Positions 42,877 to 51,537 of a stretch of DNA of 64,000 bases are shown here, in pieces (position 1 is the first letter of the stretch; the number at the start of each line of letters is the position of its first letter). Made by a program: the position numbers and the translations under genes. This DNA comes from Williamsia deligens (GTDB lineage: Bacteria; Actinomycetota; Actinomycetes; Mycobacteriales; Mycobacteriaceae): contig NZ_JAMTCI010000001.1 in NCBI RefSeq assembly GCF_024171765.1, positions 2,838,796 through 2,902,795 of the forward strand. The letters run 5' to 3'. The notes under the pieces are model-generated. The model worked only from the letters and a program-made list of their open reading frames with translations, was not told the DNA's origin and ran no database searches.

Positions 42877-43725
42877 GTGTCGCAGTCGAAGATCGTTCTC
42901 TTCTACGTCTTCGTGCCGCTGCCGGACCCGGAGGCAGTCCGTCTGTGGCAGCTCACGCTCGCCGAATCCCTCGGGCTGCGAGGGCGGGTCGTCGTGGCGT
43001 CCCACGGCATCAACGCCACGGTGGGCGGCGAGATCCGTGCGGTGAAGCGGTATGTGCGTCGCACGCGGGAGTACCCACCGTTCGCGCGCGCCGACGTGAA
43101 GTGGTCCGACGGTGGAGCCTACGACTTCCCGCGGCTGTCGGTGCGCGTACGCCCGGAGATCGTCACGTTCGGTCGCCCCGACATCGTCGTCGACCAGGAC
43201 GGCGTGGTCGGGGGAGGGCATCGCCTGGACCCGGACGGTCTGCACGCACTCGTCGACTCCCGCGGTGACGACGTCGTCTTCCTCGACGGCCGCAACGAGA
43301 TCGAGTCCCGGATCGGTCGCTTCCGCGGAGCGATCACACCACCGGCGCGGGTCACCACCGACCTCGCCGCGATGGTCGACGCCGGTGAGTTCGACCATCT
43401 GCGTGAGCGCACCGTCGTGACCTACTGCACCGGCGGTGTGCGGTGCGAGGTGCTCAGCGCGCTGCTGGTGCAGCGGGGCTTCACCGATGTCCACCAGCTC
43501 GACGGCGGGATCGCCCGGTACGGAGAACGTTTCGGCGACCGGGGTCTGTGGGAGGGCTCGATGTACGTGTTCGACCGCCGCATGCGCACGCGGTTCTCCG
43601 ACGACGCCGCGGTCATCGCGATGTGCGAGACGTGCGGGACCCCGACCGACCACGTCGTCGACCTCCCCGACGACGACCCCCGCGACCTCGCCGTGCTGTG
43701 CCCCACCTGTGCGGGGCAGCGGTGA
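42877..43725 (+). CDS. trhO: tRNA uridine-34 hydroxylase (rhodanese-like, TrhO/YceA)
   Basis: 282-residue TrhO, which hydroxylates U34 of certain tRNAs. An acylphosphatase-like N-domain (~1-95; VVASHGINATVGGEI) precedes a rhodanese domain with active-site Cys184 in VTYCTGGVRCEV. A C-terminal zinc-like cluster uses Cys250, 253, 275 and 278 (CETC...CPTC). TATCCT at 42864-42869 lies seven bases before the GTG at 42877, supporting a leaderless start there. The CobW gene overlaps by GTGA. Confidence 0.93.
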   Translation: MSQSKIVLFYVFVPLPDPEAVRLWQLTLAESLGLRGRVVVASHGINATVGGEIRAVKRYVRRTREYPPFARADVKWSDGGAYDFPRLSVRVRPEIVTFGRPDIVVDQDGVVGGGHRLDPDGLHALVDSRGDDVVFLDGRNEIESRIGRFRGAITPPARVTTDLAAMVDAGEFDHLRERTVVTYCTGGVRCEVLSALLVQRGFTDVHQLDGGIARYGERFGDRGLWEGSMYVFDRRMRTRFSDDAAVIAMCETCGTPTDHVVDLPDDDPRDLAVLCPTCAGQR

Positions 43726-44795
43726 GGCGCGCGGTACCGGTCATCGTGGTGTCCGGTTTCCTCGGCGCGGGCAAGACCACGATGGTCAACCACCTGCTGC
43801 GATCGCGATCCGGTGCGCGGATCGGGGTGGTGGTCAACGACTTCGGTGACGTGTCGATCGATGCGTTGCTGGTCGCCGGCGCGGTCGACGGCGCCGTGCG
43901 TCTGGGCAACGGGTGCATCTGCTGCACCGCCGACGCCGACACCCTCGGCGAGGTGCTCGGTGGACTGGTCGCGCCGGCCGCGGGTCTGGATGCCGTGCTC
44001 GTCGAGACCAGCGGGCTGGCCGAGCCCGCGGCCGTCGCCCGGATGGTGATCGCGACCGCCGATCCGCGTATCGGATACGGCGGTCTCGTCTATCTCGTCG
44101 ACGCGGAGAACCTCGACGCGTTGCGACCGGACAACCCCGAGATCGACCGCCACATCGCGCTCGCGGATCTCCTCGTGGTCAACAAGGTCGATCGTGTGGA
44201 CGCCCGAACCCGCGACCGCGTCCTCGACGGGGTCCGGGCGCTGAACCCGACAGCGGCCGTCGTCGCCACGGTGGACGGGGCGGTCGATCCGGGACTCCTC
44301 CTCGACATCCCCGACGACCGGGACACCGGCCCCCGACAGCTCGAGCTCGCCGACCTGCTCGTCGCCGGTGACGACGAGACAGGTCACGACGACCACCACC
44401 ACGCCCACACGCGGTACGAGTCGCTGTCGGTGACGGCCGATCGCCCGCTGCACCCGCGGCGACTGGCGGCGTTCCTCGAACGCCCACCCGCCGGGGTCTA
44501 CCGGATCAAGGGTGTGGTCGAGCTCGCCGGCGCCGATCGGCATCGACTCGTCGTGCACGCTGTGGGTGGACTGCTCGACGTCACGACGGCGCCGGGTCGC
44601 CGCGCGTCGGCGCAGAGGTCCGTCCGACAGAGCGATCTCGTCGCCATCGGTGCCGGGATGGATGCCCCGACGGTGCGTGCGACGTTGCAGGAGCTGGAAA
44701 CGCGAACCGACGAGACCGTCGACGCGCAGGCAGCACTCGGCGTCACGAGACACCTCCGGACGCCGACACCGCGACGGGCAGGGGCACAGACATGA
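43722..44795 (+). CDS. CobW/COG0523-family GTPase (metal chaperone)
   Basis: 357-residue GTPase. Walker A is GFLGAGKTT (12-20), the metal motif GNGCICCT has Cys65, 67-68, and the G4 motif is NKVD (154-157). A histidine cluster (GHDDHHHAH, 221-229) precedes the CobW_C domain. COG0523 proteins deliver zinc or other metals to client enzymes. Overlap with trhO, whose tail has a four-Cys site, suggests that TrhO could be a client (inference). The GTG at 43722 gives the best start. No Zur box was seen. Confidence 0.9.
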   Translation: MRRAVPVIVVSGFLGAGKTTMVNHLLRSRSGARIGVVVNDFGDVSIDALLVAGAVDGAVRLGNGCICCTADADTLGEVLGGLVAPAAGLDAVLVETSGLAEPAAVARMVIATADPRIGYGGLVYLVDAENLDALRPDNPEIDRHIALADLLVVNKVDRVDARTRDRVLDGVRALNPTAAVVATVDGAVDPGLLLDIPDDRDTGPRQLELADLLVAGDDETGHDDHHHAHTRYESLSVTADRPLHPRRLAAFLERPPAGVYRIKGVVELAGADRHRLVVHAVGGLLDVTTAPGRRASAQRSVRQSDLVAIGAGMDAPTVRATLQELETRTDETVDAQAALGVTRHLRTPTPRRAGAQT

Positions 44796-45064
44796 CGACA
44801 TCGCCGACACCGTCCGCCGCGGAGTTGCGCGCCGCCGTCCTCGACCTGCTCGCCCGGCGTGCGGCGACGTCGTCGATCTGTCCGTCGGACGTCGCCCGCC
44901 GACTGCGACCCGACGACTGGCGACCACTGATGGACCCCGTGCGATCGGCCGCGCGAGATCTCGTGGAGTCGGGCGACGTGGAGATCACCCAGCGCGGGGT
45001 GGTGGTGGACCCGTCCACCGCGCGCGGTCCGATCCGGATCCGTCGGCCCCGTCCGACGGGCTGA
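44792..45064 (+). CDS. DUF3253 small winged-helix-like protein
   Basis: 90-residue DUF3253 protein (AELRAAVLDLLARRAATSSICPSDVARRL...MDPVRSAARDLVESGDVEITQRGVVVDP). Its fold is likely winged helix, with SDVARRL as a candidate recognition helix and the QRGVVVDP wing. It overlaps the CobW gene by ATGA, closing a three-gene operon. Function is not established; nucleic-acid binding is plausible. Confidence 0.88.
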   Translation: MTTSPTPSAAELRAAVLDLLARRAATSSICPSDVARRLRPDDWRPLMDPVRSAARDLVESGDVEITQRGVVVDPSTARGPIRIRRPRPTG

Positions 45065-45201
45065 CACCTCTCCGACGGGCACGGTCCGATCACCCGACGG
45101 TCACGGACCGGACACGACATGCCGCCATCGTCAATCTTCGCTTCGGCGTGTCGACGAACTTTTTGCGCTCTGCCGTTACTCGTGTGACAGTTGTGGTTGC
45201 A

Positions 45202-45219
45202 GTGAACCCTGTGGTTCAC
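45202..45219. promoter_or_regulatory. Inverted repeat GTGAACC-CTGT-GGTTCAC before the amidase gene
   Basis: Two 7-base arms separated by four bases, 45 bases upstream of the amidase start. The surrounding 200-base gap (45065-45264) is less GC-rich and contains a TTTTTGCG tract. A possible operator; the regulator is unknown, and the spacing does not fit a CRP site. Confidence 0.5.
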
Positions 45220-45264
45220 CTGTATGCCCGTGTTCGAGTTCCCGCCAGTGTGGAGAGAGATGCG

Positions 45265-46365
45265 ATGACCAGCACACGCTTCCGTTCCCGGACCGTCTCG
45301 GCGATCGCCGGGGCCGCCGCGGTCGTGATCGCGGCCGGCGTCCTCACCGTGCCCGCGGTGTCGGCCGCACCCGCGGCCCCGGCCCCCGCGCCCGCTCCTG
45401 CCCCCGAGCAGAAGGATGCGCTGAAGGGTCGCACCGTCTTCCTCGACCCCGGACACCAGGGATCGGCGGCCGGGCACGACCTGCGCAAGCAGGTCCCGAA
45501 CGGTCGCGGCGCGATGAAGGACTGCCAGACCACCGGGGCGACCGGCGTGAACAAGGCTGCAGAGCACACCGTCAACTGGGACGTCGTGCAGCTGGTCAAG
45601 GCCGGGCTCGAGAGCCAGGGCGCCAGGGTCGTGCTCAGTCGGCCCGACGACACCGGCTGGGGCGGATGCGTCGACGAGCGCGCCGCGGCGGCCAACGCCT
45701 CCAAGGCCGACATCGCGGTGAGCGTGCACGCGGACTCGACGTCGGCCACCGCGGACCCGGGCAAGAAGGGTTTCCACGTCATCGTCCCGCAGCTGCCGGT
45801 GCCCGACGTCGCCGTCCAACGCGCCGCGTCGACGACGGGCAAGGCGGCGTCGAACCAGATGCGCGACTCGTTCAAGGCCGCGGGCTTCCCGCCCGCCAAC
45901 TACGCGGGGGTGGTGGACGGCCTCCAGACGCGCGCCGACATCGCCGCGGTCAACCTGACCCGCGTGCCCGAGGTGTTCGTCGAGATGGGCAACCTCTCCA
46001 ACCCCGCCGAGGCCGACCAGCTCGCGAGCAAGGGCGGGCAGGTCAAGTACGCCGTCGCGCTGATCGACGGCATCGTGAAGTACCTGATGGCGACGCCCGC
46101 GTCGACCGCGCTGACCCCGAGCCTGCCGCAGGGCAGCCAGAACGCCCCGTCGTCGGAGGCCCCGCAGAGCACGACGCCGTCCACCGGTCTCGACCTGTCG
46201 GGGATCCAGTCGCTGCTGCCGCTCATCACCCAGATCGCGTCGTCGAAGGACCCGTCGGCGATCGCCGCGCTCATCCAGGGGCAGGGCTCCGACGCCGCCT
46301 CCGACCTGTTGAAATCGCTCCTCTCGGTGGTCTACACCGCATTCGGTGGCAAACTGCCCATCTGA
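45265..46365 (+). CDS. Secreted N-acetylmuramoyl-L-alanine amidase (Rv3717-like)
   Basis: 366-residue exported zinc amidase of the Amidase_3 family that cuts peptide stems from glycan. The signal peptide ends near residue 35 (AVSAA), followed by an Ala-Pro linker. Zinc/catalytic residues are seen in FLDPGHQGS (His64), EHTVNWDVV, SVHADST and VPEVFVEMGNLSN (catalytic Glu). A Cys pair (DCQTTG and GGCVDE) may form a disulfide. The C-terminal ~100 residues are a Ser/Pro linker and a helical IQSLLPLITQI domain absent from minimal homologues. Confidence 0.92.
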   Translation: MTSTRFRSRTVSAIAGAAAVVIAAGVLTVPAVSAAPAAPAPAPAPAPEQKDALKGRTVFLDPGHQGSAAGHDLRKQVPNGRGAMKDCQTTGATGVNKAAEHTVNWDVVQLVKAGLESQGARVVLSRPDDTGWGGCVDERAAAANASKADIAVSVHADSTSATADPGKKGFHVIVPQLPVPDVAVQRAASTTGKAASNQMRDSFKAAGFPPANYAGVVDGLQTRADIAAVNLTRVPEVFVEMGNLSNPAEADQLASKGGQVKYAVALIDGIVKYLMATPASTALTPSLPQGSQNAPSSEAPQSTTPSTGLDLSGIQSLLPLITQIASSKDPSAIAALIQGQGSDAASDLLKSLLSVVYTAFGGKLPI

Positions 46366-46418
46366 GTGCCCGCTCCGGCAACCGACCGGCGCGCGTCGAT
46401 CACGAGGGGACCGGCCAC

Positions 46419-47321
46419 ATGGGTGTGCGCGATCTGCTGCTCATGCGACCGCCCGTCCCCGAGATGTCCGGACGATCGATGTTCGTCACGGGCGCGGCGG
46501 GCGGTATCGGTCGGGCGCTGGCGGTCGCCGCGGCCCGCGCCGGTGCCCATGTCGCCATCACCGACATCGACGGTGACGGTCTCGCCGAGACGGAGCGCAT
46601 CATCGCTGCGGCGGACGGGCACGTCCTCGACGCCTCCGCAGGCGACATCACCGATCACGAGTGGGTCGACGGGCTCGCGACGCGGCTCATCGCCGCCCAC
46701 GGCGTGATCGACGTCGTCTGCAACGTCGCCGGTGTGTCGGCGTGGGGGACGGTCGAGAACCTGACCCACGACACCTGGCGACGCATGGTCGAGGTGAACC
46801 TCATGGGACCCATCCACGTGATCGAGGCCTTCGTCCCGCCGATCGTCGAGCGGGGTGGCGGCGGACACCTCGTCAACGTCTCGTCGGCGGCGGGACTGCT
46901 GGCGCTGCCGTGGCATGCGGCCTACAGCGCGAGCAAGTTCGGGATCCGCGGCGTCTCGGAGGTACTCCGGTTCGACCTGCGTCGACACCGGATCGGTGTG
47001 TCCCTGGTGGTGCCGGGCGCTGTCGCCACCCCGCTCGTCGGCACCGTCGACATCGCCGGCATCGACCGCGACCACCCGGTGGTGCGCAAGGCGATCGCGC
47101 AGTTCGAAGCGCGTGCGGTCTCACCGGAGACGGTGGCCGATGCCATCCTCGACGGCATCCGGCGCAACCGCTACCTCGTCTACTCCTCCGCCGACATCCG
47201 GGTCGCGTACTGGTTCGCGCGGAAGTTCGCCCTGCCCTACGAGATCGTCATGCGGATCGCCAACGACCGCTTCGATCGCCTCGCGGAGATCAGTCGCGCC
47301 ACCAGTCGTCGAACGGGGTGA
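46419..47321 (+). CDS. Short-chain dehydrogenase/reductase
   Basis: 300-residue [11 protein letters not shown] (cofactor), NVAG (in place of NNAG), VNVSSAAG (Ser) and YSASKFG (Tyr, Lys) are all in order. ITDIDGD after beta-2 favours NAD. It ends with a membrane-proximal [25 protein letters not shown] tail like that of many mycobacterial SDRs acting on lipids. The ATG at 46419 has GAGGGGA upstream. Its 3' end overlaps nadE on the opposite strand by 32 bases. Substrate unknown. Confidence 0.9.
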   Translation: MGVRDLLLMRPPVPEMSGRSMFVTGAAGGIGRALAVAAARAGAHVAITDIDGDGLAETERIIAAADGHVLDASAGDITDHEWVDGLATRLIAAHGVIDVVCNVAGVSAWGTVENLTHDTWRRMVEVNLMGPIHVIEAFVPPIVERGGGGHLVNVSSAAGLLALPWHAAYSASKFGIRGVSEVLRFDLRRHRIGVSLVVPGAVATPLVGTVDIAGIDRDHPVVRKAIAQFEARAVSPETVADAILDGIRRNRYLVYSSADIRVAYWFARKFALPYEIVMRIANDRFDRLAEISRATSRRTG

Positions 47322-48114
47322 CCGGCACGGTCCGCTTGTGCCGGGTCCGGTGGAACAGCGTCTCGATCTGCTCGGCGGCCTCGTCCTCGACGTCGCCACC
47401 CTCCAGGTAGGTGTCGATCTGGGCGTAGGTGACGCCGAGCGCCTCCTCGTCGGGAAGTGCCGGACGGTCGTCCTCGAGATCGGCGGTGGGCACCTTGGAG
47501 CTCAACGACTCCGGCGCATCGAGGTGGCGCAGGATCTGCGCACCCTGACGCTTGGTGAGCCCGGTCAGCGGGGTGAGGTCGACCCCGCCGTCGCCGTATT
47601 TGGTGAAGAAGCCGGTGACGGCCTCGGCGGCGTGGTCGGTGCCGACCACCAGCATCTGTTCCTGCCCGGCGATGGCGTACTGGAGGATCATGCGCTGGCG
47701 CGCCTTGACATTGCCGCGGACGAAGTCGCTGGGCCGCTCACCGAGTGCGTCGCCGACCGTGCCGACGGTCGCGTCGACGCCGGGCTTGGCGTTGGTCACC
47801 ACCGACCGGTCGGCGCCGATGAAGGTCAGGGCGGTCTGGGCGTCGTCCTCGTCGGCCTGGGTGCCGTAGGGGAGACGAACCGCGATGAACTGCGAATCGA
47901 CTCCGTCGGAACGCAATTCGTTCACCGCCTGCTGACACAGGTATCCGGCGAGGGTGCTGTCCTGGCCACCGCTGATGCCGAGGACGAGCCCGGCCGCACC
48001 GGTCGCACGGAGGTAGTCCTTGAGGAAGTCGACCCGACGGCGCACCTCGGCGGCGGGGTCGATCTCGGGAGCCACGTCGAGTTCGGCGATGATGGTCTTC
48101 TGCAGAGGACGCAT
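47290..48114 (-). CDS. nadE: Ammonia-dependent NAD synthetase
   Basis: 274-residue NadE. The ATP pyrophosphatase loop is [13 protein letters not shown] (SGGQDS at 48-53); [27 protein letters not shown] contains the NAD-adenylate and metal contacts. The C-terminal [19 protein letters not shown] is the usual end. It lacks the glutaminase domain present in the M. tuberculosis enzyme, so it uses free ammonia like the E. coli type. TACCAT (minus strand, 48121-48126) six bases before the ATG suggests a leaderless mRNA. Confidence 0.95.
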   Translation of the reverse strand: MRPLQKTIIAELDVAPEIDPAAEVRRRVDFLKDYLRATGAAGLVLGISGGQDSTLAGYLCQQAVNELRSDGVDSQFIAVRLPYGTQADEDDAQTALTFIGADRSVVTNAKPGVDATVGTVGDALGERPSDFVRGNVKARQRMILQYAIAGQEQMLVVGTDHAAEAVTGFFTKYGDGGVDLTPLTGLTKRQGAQILRHLDAPESLSSKVPTADLEDDRPALPDEEALGVTYAQIDTYLEGGDVEDEAAEQIETLFHRTRHKRTVPVTPFDDWWRD

Positions 48115-48168
48115 CGCCTCATGGTAGCGACGTGACAGCTCACCCGTCAGCGCAAGAAGGGTCCGACC

Positions 48169-48948
48169 GTGGCGAGACCGCCCGAAGTCCATCGCAAGTC
48201 ACGTCCGGGTGCGCCGGCGGGATTCTTCGCCGCGGAGGCCGCCGGCCTGCGGTGGCTGGCGGACGCGGGAGCGCCTGTCGTCGAGGTGATCGATGTCGGC
48301 GAGGACCACATCGAGCTGGTGAGACTCGCGTCCGCGAGGCCGGACACGAGCTCCGCGCGGCGTTTCGGTGCGGCGCTGGCCCGCATGCACGCAGCCGGTG
48401 CGGACGCGTTCGGCGCGCCACCGGACGGGTACACCGGCCCGACGTTCATCGGCAGCCGTGAGCAGACCTGTGTGCCCACGACGAGTTGGGGACGGTTCTA
48501 CGTGCGGCAGCGCGTGCAACCCTTCGTCGATGTCGCGGTCCGCGCGGGCACCCTCACGTCCGCCGACGAGGAGGTGGTGCGGGAGGTGTGCGGTGCTGTC
48601 GCCGAGGGCGCCCTCGACGACGGTGAGACCCCCGCTCGGCTGCACGGCGACCTGTGGAACGGGAACGTCCTGTGGACGCCCGACGGGGTCGTGATGATCG
48701 ACCCGGCCGCACACGGTGGCCACCGGGAGACGGACCTGGCCATGCTCGCGCTGTTCGGGTGTCCCCTCCTCGACGACGTCATCCTCGGCTACGAGGAGCA
48801 GTCGCCGCTGCGCGAGGGATGGCGGAACCGGATCGCCCTGCATCAGCTGCACCCGTTGGCGGTGCACGCCGCCGGTCACGGACCGAGCTACGGGCGGGCG
48901 CTGGGGGAGGCGGCGCGCAGCGTGCGCGACGACCTGCTCAGGGGTTGA
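48169..48948 (+). CDS. Fructosamine kinase-like protein
   Basis: 259-residue kinase-fold protein of the fructosamine-3-kinase family. Key loops are [12 protein letters not shown] (catalytic Asp and Asn, ~157-168) and [19 protein letters not shown] (metal Asp, ~172-190). [26 protein letters not shown] is the family's middle region. It probably repairs glycated proteins or phosphorylates a ketosamine. AAGAAGG lies before the GTG at 48169. Divergent from nadE; ends inside the convergent DUF6542 gene by 11 bases. Confidence 0.9.
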   Translation: MARPPEVHRKSRPGAPAGFFAAEAAGLRWLADAGAPVVEVIDVGEDHIELVRLASARPDTSSARRFGAALARMHAAGADAFGAPPDGYTGPTFIGSREQTCVPTTSWGRFYVRQRVQPFVDVAVRAGTLTSADEEVVREVCGAVAEGALDDGETPARLHGDLWNGNVLWTPDGVVMIDPAAHGGHRETDLAMLALFGCPLLDDVILGYEEQSPLREGWRNRIALHQLHPLAVHAAGHGPSYGRALGEAARSVRDDLLRG

Positions 48949-49915
48949 CGCCGCGGTACCGCGCGCGGGGTGCGGAGGCCGCCCCCGATCGGCGATCCAC
49001 CGGGGGGACGTCGAGACCGTCGCGGTGCGCCCCGCCCGGTACGCCGCGTCCGACCGGCGGCTCGGCGCGGTACGGGCGGGCCTGGCCGGGGATCCGATCC
49101 TGTTCGCCGGAACGCAGCGTGTCCTCGGTGCGCCGGGGCGCGGGTGCGCGGCGCGGCGGTACGTCCGGGGAGCGGCGAGGCGGCGGGGTGTCGGCGGCGC
49201 GGCGGACCGGTGCGTCCCCGCCGCGACGTCGTGGCGCGTCCGCTGCGGCACGTCGTGGGGTGTCCTCGGGCGTTCGGCGCGTCGGGCGAGGTGCGTCGTC
49301 GGGTGTGCGGCGCGTGGTGCGGGGCGCGTCCTCGGCCGTGCGGCGTGAGGTGCCGGTACGCCGTGAACTCTCCGCGCGGCGGGAGGTCGCCGCACTGCGG
49401 TCTCGGCCGCCAGCGGACCGGGCCGTGCGACGGGCGTCGTTCGACGGCCGGTGCCGCGACCGCTGGGGGGTCGTCGACTCCGATCCTCGCGTCAGGAACC
49501 ACCGCGCCGCCCCGAGGGCGCCGACGACGACGAACGTCCACGCCATCAGCGGGAACGTCTTCGCGATGGGCAGCATCACGTTGATGATCAGACCTTTGAC
49601 ACCGGAGCTCGCGTCGGCCTCGAGTGCGTACAGCGCCACGAGCGCGACCCCGAACGCCACCAGCGGGGGCTGGGTGACCGCGGTGAACAACGCCTTGCGG
49701 CGGACGGCGAGAACGGCGGCCACACACCCGATGAAGTAGAGGACCCGGAACCAGGTCGACAGGTCACCCGCTCCGCCGGCGTCGATGAGTGCGCCGACCA
49801 CGGCAGGTACGAGGGCGATGAGCACAGCACCCCACCACGGCACACCGCGCAGCGTCGGCACGACCGATTGACGGCCTGTCGGGACGCCCGCGCGGGACTG
49901 GGGGGCGGAGAACAC
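48938..49915 (-). CDS. DUF6542 membrane protein with Arg/Pro/Asp repeat tail
   Basis: 325 residues. The first ~145 contain four to five helices (WWGAVLIALVPAVVGALIDAG; FRVLYFIGCVAAVLAV; PPLVAFGVALVALYAL; MAWTFVVVGALGAARWFL), the DUF6542 region. The last ~180 are cytoplasmic and extremely rich in Arg, Pro, Ala, Asp and Thr, with loosely repeated RRTPDDAPR-type units. The tail resembles an intrinsically disordered nucleic-acid- or lipid-binding segment. Function unknown. Followed by rmuC-ogt-alkA upstream on the same strand, with a 49-base gap to rmuC. Confidence 0.8.
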   Translation of the reverse strand: MFSAPQSRAGVPTGRQSVVPTLRGVPWWGAVLIALVPAVVGALIDAGGAGDLSTWFRVLYFIGCVAAVLAVRRKALFTAVTQPPLVAFGVALVALYALEADASSGVKGLIINVMLPIAKTFPLMAWTFVVVGALGAARWFLTRGSESTTPQRSRHRPSNDARRTARSAGGRDRSAATSRRAESSRRTGTSRRTAEDAPRTTRRTPDDAPRPTRRTPEDTPRRAAADAPRRRGGDAPVRRAADTPPPRRSPDVPPRRAPAPRRTEDTLRSGEQDRIPGQARPYRAEPPVGRGVPGGAHRDGLDVPPVDRRSGAASAPRARYRGVNP

Positions 49916-49964
49916 GGTTAGACCGTACCGGGTGGTCCCGTGTTCGACGGTGCACCGTCGCGGG

Positions 49965-50975
49965 TCACATCGGTGGTGTCACGGCACGCACAGCGGTCTC
50001 GACGGGTGCAGGTCGGTCGGGTGCGACACCTTCCGTACCGGCGTACGCGTCCAGCTCGCCGAGTGCGCGAGCGGTGACCAGGACCCTGGACTGCATGGAG
50101 GCGACGGTCGAGTTGTACGCCGTGACCGCCGATCCGAGACTCACCCCCACGCGATGAAAGTGGTCGGCCATGGTCGCGACCCGGTGGTGCAGTTCACGTC
50201 CGAGGCGGTGGATCTCCTCGGCGTCCCGCGCCACCGCGTCCTCGCGCCAGGTGAGGGCCACCGTCCGGAGGAGGGCGATAAGGGTCGACGGCGTCGCCGG
50301 GACGATGTCCCGGCCGAACGCGAACTCGAGCAGGTCGGGATCGGCGCGACAGGCCGCCTCGAGGATGGCGTCGCTGGGGACGAACAGCACGACGTACTGC
50401 GGCGATCGACGGATCTCCTGCCAGTAACTCTTCGACGACAGCGCCACCACGTGCGCCTTGAGGGCGCGGGCGTGGTCGACCATGAGCGCGGCCTCGAGTT
50501 CGGGGTCGTCGGTCGCCGCGGCATCGAGGTAGGCGTGCAGCGGGACCTTCGCGTCCACGGCGACGTCGTGTCCTCCGGGCAGGTGCACCACGAGGTCGGG
50601 GCGTTGTCCCGACGCGGTGCGCTGTTGCGGGGTGAAGTCGCAGTGGCGGCTGAGGCCCGCGGCCTCGACCGCGGCGCGCAGGTGCACCTCACCCCATCGG
50701 CCCCGCAGGTGGGGGGTGTGCAACGCCGACGCGAGGCGCCGCGCCTGCGCGCCGAGCTCGCTCGAGGCCGAGCGCATCCCGTCGAGCTGCTGGGCGAGCC
50801 CGGCGTCGGCGCTGATGCGGGCGCGTTCGACGCGCTGCATCTCCGCCGCGAGACGGTCCAGCGTGTCGTGGACAGGACCCAGCACGTCGCCGCCGCCCGC
50901 CCGCCCCCGGACGAGCCACCCGACGACGACGCCGAGCAGGACGCCCAGCACTCCCACGACGACCGTTGTGCTCAT
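49965..50975 (-). CDS. rmuC: DNA recombination protein RmuC
   Basis: 336-residue RmuC-family protein, thought to limit DNA inversions at inverted repeats. An N-terminal helix (VVVGVLGVLLGVVVGWLV) anchors it, a short coiled coil follows (~28-80), and the nuclease-like core has RGRWGEVHLRAAVEAAGL, RPDLVVHLPGGHDVAVDAKVPL (a PD-(D/E)xK-like DAK) and YVVLFVPSDAILEAA. It is shorter than the E. coli protein, as usual in actinobacteria. The ATG at 50975 or 50987 may start; neither has a strong ribosome site. Confidence 0.9.
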   Translation of the reverse strand: MSTTVVVGVLGVLLGVVVGWLVRGRAGGGDVLGPVHDTLDRLAAEMQRVERARISADAGLAQQLDGMRSASSELGAQARRLASALHTPHLRGRWGEVHLRAAVEAAGLSRHCDFTPQQRTASGQRPDLVVHLPGGHDVAVDAKVPLHAYLDAAATDDPELEAALMVDHARALKAHVVALSSKSYWQEIRRSPQYVVLFVPSDAILEAACRADPDLLEFAFGRDIVPATPSTLIALLRTVALTWREDAVARDAEEIHRLGRELHHRVATMADHFHRVGVSLGSAVTAYNSTVASMQSRVLVTARALGELDAYAGTEGVAPDRPAPVETAVRAVTPPM

Positions 50976-51012
50976 GTCGACGAGCATGCCCCGGGGGTCC
51001 GACAGATCTGCC

Positions 51013-51537
51013 TCAGGCGGCGCGGATGCTGTGGTGGATCTCGTGCGCCTGCAGGCGCTGCTTGAGCTCGATGCCGTAGCGGAAGCCACCCATGGAGCCG
51101 TCGGATCGTTGGATGCGGTGGCACGGGACGAACAGCGCGGCGGCGTTCTTCGAGCACGCCTGTGCCCCGACACGCCCGCCGTTCTCCTGGCCGAAGCGCG
51201 CCGCGAAGTCGCGGTAGGACAGCGGCCGTCCCGGGGCGACGCGGCGGAGTTCGGTCCACGCCGTCTCCAGGTACCGGCCGTCGCTGCGCTGCCGCACCGG
51301 GATGTCGTCCACGGCGGACAGGTCGCCGCCGTCGTACCTGCGGACCGCGTCCAGGACGGCGGGCAGCTCGCCGGCCGTCACCGTGTCGGGCCGCAGTCGC
51401 GCGTGCACCAGCGCGAGCAGTTCGTCGACGTCCTCGGTCCACCCGGACGCGACGACGACGTCGTCGACCGCGATCACGGTGAAGGGGGCGCCGAGAACGG
51501 TGGTACGGGCGCTGATCCCGCTGGTGGTGATGGTCAT
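51013..51537 (-). CDS. ogt: O6-alkylguanine-DNA alkyltransferase
   Basis: 174-residue suicide repair enzyme. The acceptor Cys139 is in FVPCHRIQRSDGSMGGF, with the Asn hinge and Arg finger in the preceding GQENGGRVGAQACSKN. It directly takes alkyl groups from O6-methylguanine. The ATG at 51537 overlaps the stop of the Ada/AlkA gene (ATGA), so the two repair proteins are co-translated, as in the alkA-ogt pair of M. tuberculosis. Expression is probably driven by the Ada domain upstream. Confidence 0.95.
   Translation of the reverse strand: MTITTSGISARTTVLGAPFTVIAVDDVVVASGWTEDVDELLALVHARLRPDTVTAGELPAVLDAVRRYDGGDLSAVDDIPVRQRSDGRYLETAWTELRRVAPGRPLSYRDFAARFGQENGGRVGAQACSKNAAALFVPCHRIQRSDGSMGGFRYGIELKQRLQAHEIHHSIRAA

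Noticed and set aside
45202-45219. Inverted repeat considered as a CRP/GlxR site
   Set aside because: The half-sites GTGA and TCAC are ten bases apart rather than six, so it does not fit; kept only as an unnamed inverted repeat.
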